Positions 12,389-15,631 of a DNA stretch of 15,631 nucleotides are shown piece by piece. Where the stretch lies: positions 1-15,631 of the forward strand of contig CANKWG010000026.1 of NCBI GenBank assembly GCA_947487325.1, read 5' to 3'. The position numbers and the translations under genes were made by a program. Below the pieces are notes generated by a model. That model was not told where the DNA came from and searched no databases. It saw nothing but the letters and a program-made list of their open reading frames with translations. The DNA comes from Oxalobacteraceae bacterium. GTDB lineage: Bacteria; Pseudomonadota; Gammaproteobacteria; Burkholderiales; Burkholderiaceae_D. Numbering within the stretch: position 1 is the first letter of the stretch; each line of letters starts with the position of its first letter.

Positions 12389-13240
12389 TTAGATGTCGAT
12401 CGTGCCTTCAAAGACGCTGACTGCCGGCCCGGTCAGCGTCACGGAACTCTGCCCGCCGTCCCAAGCAATCGATAACTCGCCTCCCCGCGTGGCGACAGCG
12501 ACTGGACTATCCAGTAATCCAAGCTGAATGCCTGCGACCACGGCAGCGCAAGCGCCTGTGCCGCACGCAAGCGTTTCGCCCGCGCCTCTTTCGAAAACGC
12601 GCAAACGAATATGCTTTCTGTCCACCACTTGCATGAAACCGGCGTTTACCCTGCGCGGAAAACAGGCATGGTTTTCAATCAGAGGCCCTTCTTCTGACAC
12701 CGGCGCGGAATCAACATCATCGACCAGTTGCACTGCATGCGGATTACCCATCGAGAGCACGACAAATTCCCGCGCGCCTGCCCCGAGAAAAATATTCCAG
12801 AGTGTGGCTGCACTTTGCTGTTTGCTGGGCAGTCCAGCAGGATCGAACGGTACACGTTCCGGATCAAATATCGGTGCACCCATATCGACCGAAATTCGGC
12901 CGTCATCCTCCAGTCGTGGCCGGATCACGCCTGACATGGTCTCCACGCGAATCTCGCGATGCTCGGTCAGACCTTTTTCAACAACAAATTTCACGAACGC
13001 TCGCGCACCGTTCCCGCATTGCTCGACCTCGCCGCCGTCGGCATTGAATATCCGGTAGCGAAAATCAACGCCCGGCATCGTGGGTTTTTCAACAATCAGT
13101 ATCTGGTCTGCGCCAATGCCAAAGCGTCGGTTGGCGATATCGCGCCATTGATCGCTGGTGAGATTAACCGTTTGGTTGATTGCATCGATCACCACGAAAT
13201 CATTACCAGCGCCGTGCATTTTTGTGAATCTGAGTGTCAT
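12389..13240 (-). CDS. dapF: Diaminopimelate epimerase
   Basis: The protein has 283 residues. DapF interconverts LL- and meso-diaminopimelate, the last epimerisation before lysine and a peptidoglycan precursor. The two catalytic cysteines are Cys75 (EQCGNGARAF) and Cys226 (ACGTGACAAV). Other hallmarks are the opening MTLRFTKMHGAGNDFVVID, RYRIFNADGGEVEQ, SMGNPHAV and FERGAGETLACGTG. The length is usual. Its ATG (13238-13240) has an AAGAGAAG-type ribosome site and begins 16 bp after the second acyltransferase gene, so it is cotranscribed with it. The gene is convergent with the Sel1 gene. A plus-strand open frame across 12528-13058 is just its antisense shadow. Confidence 0.97.
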   Translation of the reverse strand: MTLRFTKMHGAGNDFVVIDAINQTVNLTSDQWRDIANRRFGIGADQILIVEKPTMPGVDFRYRIFNADGGEVEQCGNGARAFVKFVVEKGLTEHREIRVETMSGVIRPRLEDDGRISVDMGAPIFDPERVPFDPAGLPSKQQSAATLWNIFLGAGAREFVVLSMGNPHAVQLVDDVDSAPVSEEGPLIENHACFPRRVNAGFMQVVDRKHIRLRVFERGAGETLACGTGACAAVVAGIQLGLLDSPVAVATRGGELSIAWDGGQSSVTLTGPAVSVFEGTIDI

Positions 13241-13256
13241 GCATCTTCTCTTTTCG

Positions 13257-14141
13257 TCAGTCAGCGGGAGTATCGTACACGCCTACCATGCCTTCGGGTC
13301 GTGTCTTGAATCGTTTATGTGACCAGAAATATTCCGAAGGCGTTTCAAGCACGCGAGCTTCGATAAATGCGTTCATGCGTGCCGTAGCGGTATCAATGTC
13401 TGTTCCCGGATAGTCATCCCAAGGAGGGTAGAAGATCACTTGCCAGCCTTCGTAATTCGGCAGAAATCGCGTGACTACTGGAATCACTTGACCATCAGTT
13501 GCTGTCGTCAATCTCGCAGGCGCTGTCAACGTCGCCGCCGGCACACCAAAAAAAGGTACGAAGACAGACTCGCGAGGACCGAAATCCATATCGGGCAGCA
13601 TCAGAAACGGACGACCCTCACGCATCGCGCGAATGATGGGTTTGATACCTGCCGCGCGCGCGATCAGGTTGCGTTCATCCGGTGTGAATCGCAGTCGTCC
13701 TTTGCGTAGTGCTTCGTTGAACGCGCGACTGTGCTGTGGCGTGTACATTGAGCAGGCTGGTCCAGCCATCGTGATGGCGACGCCCGCGACTTCAAGGCAA
13801 ACGAAATGAGGGCACAGAAAAATCGTCGGCCGCGACGCTGCAAGCGTTGTGGGTACGGCCGGCACTATCTTTATCAATCTTCTCAGTCGCTCTGGCGACG
13901 CCCACCACAGAATGCCGCGCTCAAGCACGCTGCGTGCATATCCCTGAAAATGAGCGCGTGCAATGTTCAGACGCTCCTGATCGCCGAGATCTGGAAAACA
14001 GACCCGTAGATTGGTCAGTGCAATATGTCGCCGACGGCGCAGCAATACGAACAGCAGACTACCGATACCTTTACCAATACGCCCCAGTATTGGCAGCGGC
14101 AGCCAGTGCAGTAGCCACATCAGCGCCAGCATCGCTCTCAT
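13257..14141 (-). CDS. LpxL/HtrB-family lipid A acyltransferase, second of a pair
   Basis: The protein has 294 residues. The LABLAT-family fold adds a secondary acyl chain from acyl-ACP to the lipid A precursor at the inner face of the cytoplasmic membrane. A short hydrophobic N-terminus at 3-34 (ALMWLLHWLPLPILG) serves as anchor. The catalytic HX4E motif is His112-FVCL-Glu117. Other family landmarks are DFGPRESVFVPFFGVPAATL and EYFWSHKRFKTRP near the end. Its ATG overlaps the stop of the upstream paralog by 4 bases (ATGA), so translation is coupled. dapF follows after 16 bp. Which acyl chain and position it uses relative to its neighbour cannot be told from sequence. Confidence 0.92.
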   Translation of the reverse strand: MRAMLALMWLLHWLPLPILGRIGKGIGSLLFVLLRRRRHIALTNLRVCFPDLGDQERLNIARAHFQGYARSVLERGILWWASPERLRRLIKIVPAVPTTLAASRPTIFLCPHFVCLEVAGVAITMAGPACSMYTPQHSRAFNEALRKGRLRFTPDERNLIARAAGIKPIIRAMREGRPFLMLPDMDFGPRESVFVPFFGVPAATLTAPARLTTATDGQVIPVVTRFLPNYEGWQVIFYPPWDDYPGTDIDTATARMNAFIEARVLETPSEYFWSHKRFKTRPEGMVGVYDTPAD

Positions 14142-14986
14142 GCGGCTTCTCCGGCAAACGTTGATGGCAAGGGCTCGCCCTTGTAGCGGTTGTAGCTCCA
14201 GAAGTACTGTGACGGGCAGCGCGCGATCAGCTGCTCCATCGCAGCGTTGATCATGCGTGCCTGCTGCTCGGGTGTGCCTGCCAGTCGTCCATCAAAACGC
14301 ACAAAACGAATCGCATAGCCTCTGCCGAAGGAAAGTCGTTCTGCATAGGTCAGCACCAGCGGGGCACTACTCATCTGATGCATTTTTGCTGGCAGCGTCA
14401 TCGTATACGCGGGTCGGCCGAAGAATGTGGTCCAGATGCCTTCGCCGGCGCCCGGTACCTGATCCGGCAGCAGCCCGATCGCGCCGCCAGCTCTTAGTGT
14501 CTTGAGTAGGGTCCGCACGCCTGACAAGTTGGCCGGCGCCAGCTTCAGACCTTCGCGCGCACGCGCCTGTTCGGCCAGAGGCTTGAGCGATGGCTTGCGC
14601 GGTGGACGGTACAGCGCGGTCAGAGGCGCCCGACTGGCAATGGCCTGCGCAATGATTTCGAAGCAGCCCAGATGCGGTGTCAGAAAGATCACACCCTGAC
14701 CGGCATCGAGCGCGGATTGTGCGATCGACCAGTCATGCAGCGTAGCGCTTTTCAGCACGCGTGCAGGTTTCGCGCACCAGATGAAAGGCAGCTCAAATAC
14801 ATTTTTACCCGCTTCGGTAACGGTGGAGGCCAGCAAATGCGGATAGCCTGCGTGCGCGAGATTGTCGCGAAGGCGGCGTCTGTAAGTCGGTGAAAATGCG
14901 TAAACCACCCAGCCAGCGGCCGCCCCCAGCGCGTGCAGAACGGGCAGCGGCAGCAGAGAAAGGAGTTGGAACAGACGGAGCAGCAT
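14138..14986 (-). CDS. lpxL: LpxL/HtrB-family lipid A acyltransferase, first of a pair
   Basis: The protein has 282 residues from the ATG at 14984-14986 (MLLRLFQLLSLLPLPVLHALG), the usual start of Burkholderiales homologs. A GTG 18 codons upstream (15038-15040) is also open but adds a sequence unlike the family. It is a secondary lipid A acyltransferase with an N-terminal membrane anchor at 1-30. The catalytic HX4E is His105-LGCF-Glu110. Other motifs are ALYRPPRKP, GIGLLPDQVPGAGEGIWTTFFG-like text (IGLLPDQVPG, GEGIWTTFFG) and QYFWSYNRYKG. No Shine-Dalgarno sequence is visible before either start. It opens the unit lpxL-lpxL paralog-dapF and is divergent from metK across 173 bp. The two paralogs are clearly diverged, so each probably has its own acyl specificity. 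Confidence 0.92.
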   Translation of the reverse strand: MLLRLFQLLSLLPLPVLHALGAAAGWVVYAFSPTYRRRLRDNLAHAGYPHLLASTVTEAGKNVFELPFIWCAKPARVLKSATLHDWSIAQSALDAGQGVIFLTPHLGCFEIIAQAIASRAPLTALYRPPRKPSLKPLAEQARAREGLKLAPANLSGVRTLLKTLRAGGAIGLLPDQVPGAGEGIWTTFFGRPAYTMTLPAKMHQMSSAPLVLTYAERLSFGRGYAIRFVRFDGRLAGTPEQQARMINAAMEQLIARCPSQYFWSYNRYKGEPLPSTFAGEAA

Positions 14987-15159
14987 TGGGAGGCGAAGCG
15001 GAGATTTTGCTGAATCGAGGCAAGTTGCGTAAAATAGCACGAAGTCGTACCCGCCGAGTTAATAGACAACTTGCGAGGCGGTTTAAAAATTTCGCTAAAG
15101 CGTCGCAGGTTCACCTGGTTGACCGCGACACTATGTTCAATGTTTTTCAGGGAGCTTGC
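14987..15159. promoter_or_regulatory. Divergent lpxL-metK promoter region
   Basis: This 173-bp spacer must hold promoters for both directions. GCAAGTTG (15020-15027) and CAACTTGC (15067-15074) are perfect 8-bp inverted copies 39 bases apart. CCGCC/GGCGG lie around 15051-15081. A TTGCGA at 15071-15076 with GCTAAA 17 bases later is a weak candidate metK promoter. The metK leader then has GTCGC (15102-15106) pairing with GCGAC (15125-15129), and a tandem 8-mer GGTTCACC, T, GGTTGACC (15108-15124). GGGAGC about 5 bases before the metK ATG is its ribosome site. No known SAM riboswitch core was recognised. Confidence 0.35.
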
Positions 15160-15631
15160 ATGTCAAACGATTACCTTTTCACGTCCGAGTCTGTTTCAGA
15201 AGGCCATCCGGACAAAGTATCCGATCAAATTTCCGATGCGATTCTCGATGCGATTCTCGAGCAGGATCCGCGCGCTCGCGTCGCTGCCGAAACGCTTTGC
15301 AACACCGGTTTGGTGGTACTGGCCGGTGAAATCACCACCACCGCCAACGTCGACTACATCAAGGTCGCGCGCGACACACTCAAATCCATCGGCTACGACA
15401 ACACCGATTTCGGTATCGACTACAAAGGCTGCGCCGTCATGGTCTGCTACGACAAGCAGTCACCGGATATTGCGCAGGGTGTTGATGAAGGTAAGGGCAT
15501 GGATCTCGATCAGGGCGCGGGTGACCAAGGTTTGATGTTTGGTTATGCGTGTAATGAAACACCAGAACTGATGCCGGCTGCTATTCACTACTCGCACCGC
15601 ATCGTCGAGCGCCAGTCGCAGTTGCGCAAGG
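15160..15631 (+). CDS. metK: S-adenosylmethionine synthetase, 5' part only
   Basis: The first 157 codons are present and the right edge cuts the gene; the family is usually about 385-395 residues. MetK makes S-adenosylmethionine from methionine and ATP. The start MSNDYLFTSESVSEGHPDKVSDQ includes the ATP-binding GHPDK (15-19) with His16 and Asp18. It continues with LVVLAGEITT, GIDYKGCAVMV and GAGDQG (119-124), the conserved MetK loop and P-loop-like segments. GGGAGC at 5-base spacing is the ribosome site. The gene is divergent from the lipid A acyltransferases. The open frames on the opposite strand and other phases here are shadows. Confidence 0.97.
   Translation, partial: MSNDYLFTSESVSEGHPDKVSDQISDAILDAILEQDPRARVAAETLCNTGLVVLAGEITTTANVDYIKVARDTLKSIGYDNTDFGIDYKGCAVMVCYDKQSPDIAQGVDEGKGMDLDQGAGDQGLMFGYACNETPELMPAAIHYSHRIVERQSQLRK

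Noticed and set aside
12528..13058. Plus-strand open frame of 176 codons opposite dapF
   Set aside because: Antisense shadow of a fully conserved enzyme; Ser/Pro-rich low-information translation.

Overview
The window looks like chromosome of a betaproteobacterium in the order Burkholderiales, most likely Oxalobacteraceae or a near relative. The reasons are the protein sequences themselves: HslV with a short MEQFHG propeptide, DksA without zinc-finger cysteines, a 16-stranded-type general porin ending in Phe, and two tandem lipid A acyltransferases beside dapF and divergent from metK. They also include the block of cell-maintenance genes that accompanies these in that order. No tRNA, rRNA, CRISPR array, insertion sequence or phage gene was seen. 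Almost every gene lies on the minus strand; only the Sel1-repeat gene and metK lie on the plus strand.

Layout from left to right: hslU (5' part only) and hslV, the ATP-dependent HslUV protease; an unusual protein with two alternating helical and STAS units; a ZnuD-like TonB-dependent outer-membrane receptor and a small membrane-anchored or exported His-containing protein upstream of it; dksA; a CobW/COG0523 metal-chaperone GTPase with a His-rich segment; xerC; a DUF484 gene; a YefM/YoeB-like toxin-antitoxin pair; a porin with its terminator; a 327-bp structured divergent spacer; a large Sel1-repeat protein; dapF; two lipid A acyltransferase genes; a divergent spacer; and the first 157 codons of metK.

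The genes fall into functional groups. hslVU handles proteolysis. The 4.5-7 kb stretch brings together three gene types that recur in zinc-limitation regulons: a ZnuD-type receptor, a Cys-less DksA and a His-rich COG0523 GTPase. That suggests a zinc-homeostasis neighbourhood, although no convincing Zur box was found and Cys-poor DksA is probably the ordinary form in this lineage. lpxL-type genes followed by dapF form one tightly packed unit linking lipid A acylation with diaminopimelate/peptidoglycan supply, and DUF484-xerC is a second coupled unit. From memory, dapF, DUF484 and xerC are usually close neighbours in related genomes, so the Sel1 gene, porin and toxin-antitoxin pair between them look like a lineage-specific insertion.

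Most of the window is ordinary housekeeping sequence. The items most worth a second look are the duplicated helical/STAS protein, the YoeB-like toxin with an altered middle segment, the conserved-looking C-terminal domain of the Sel1 protein, the structured 3' UTR of the porin, and the hairpin in the leader of the TonB receptor.
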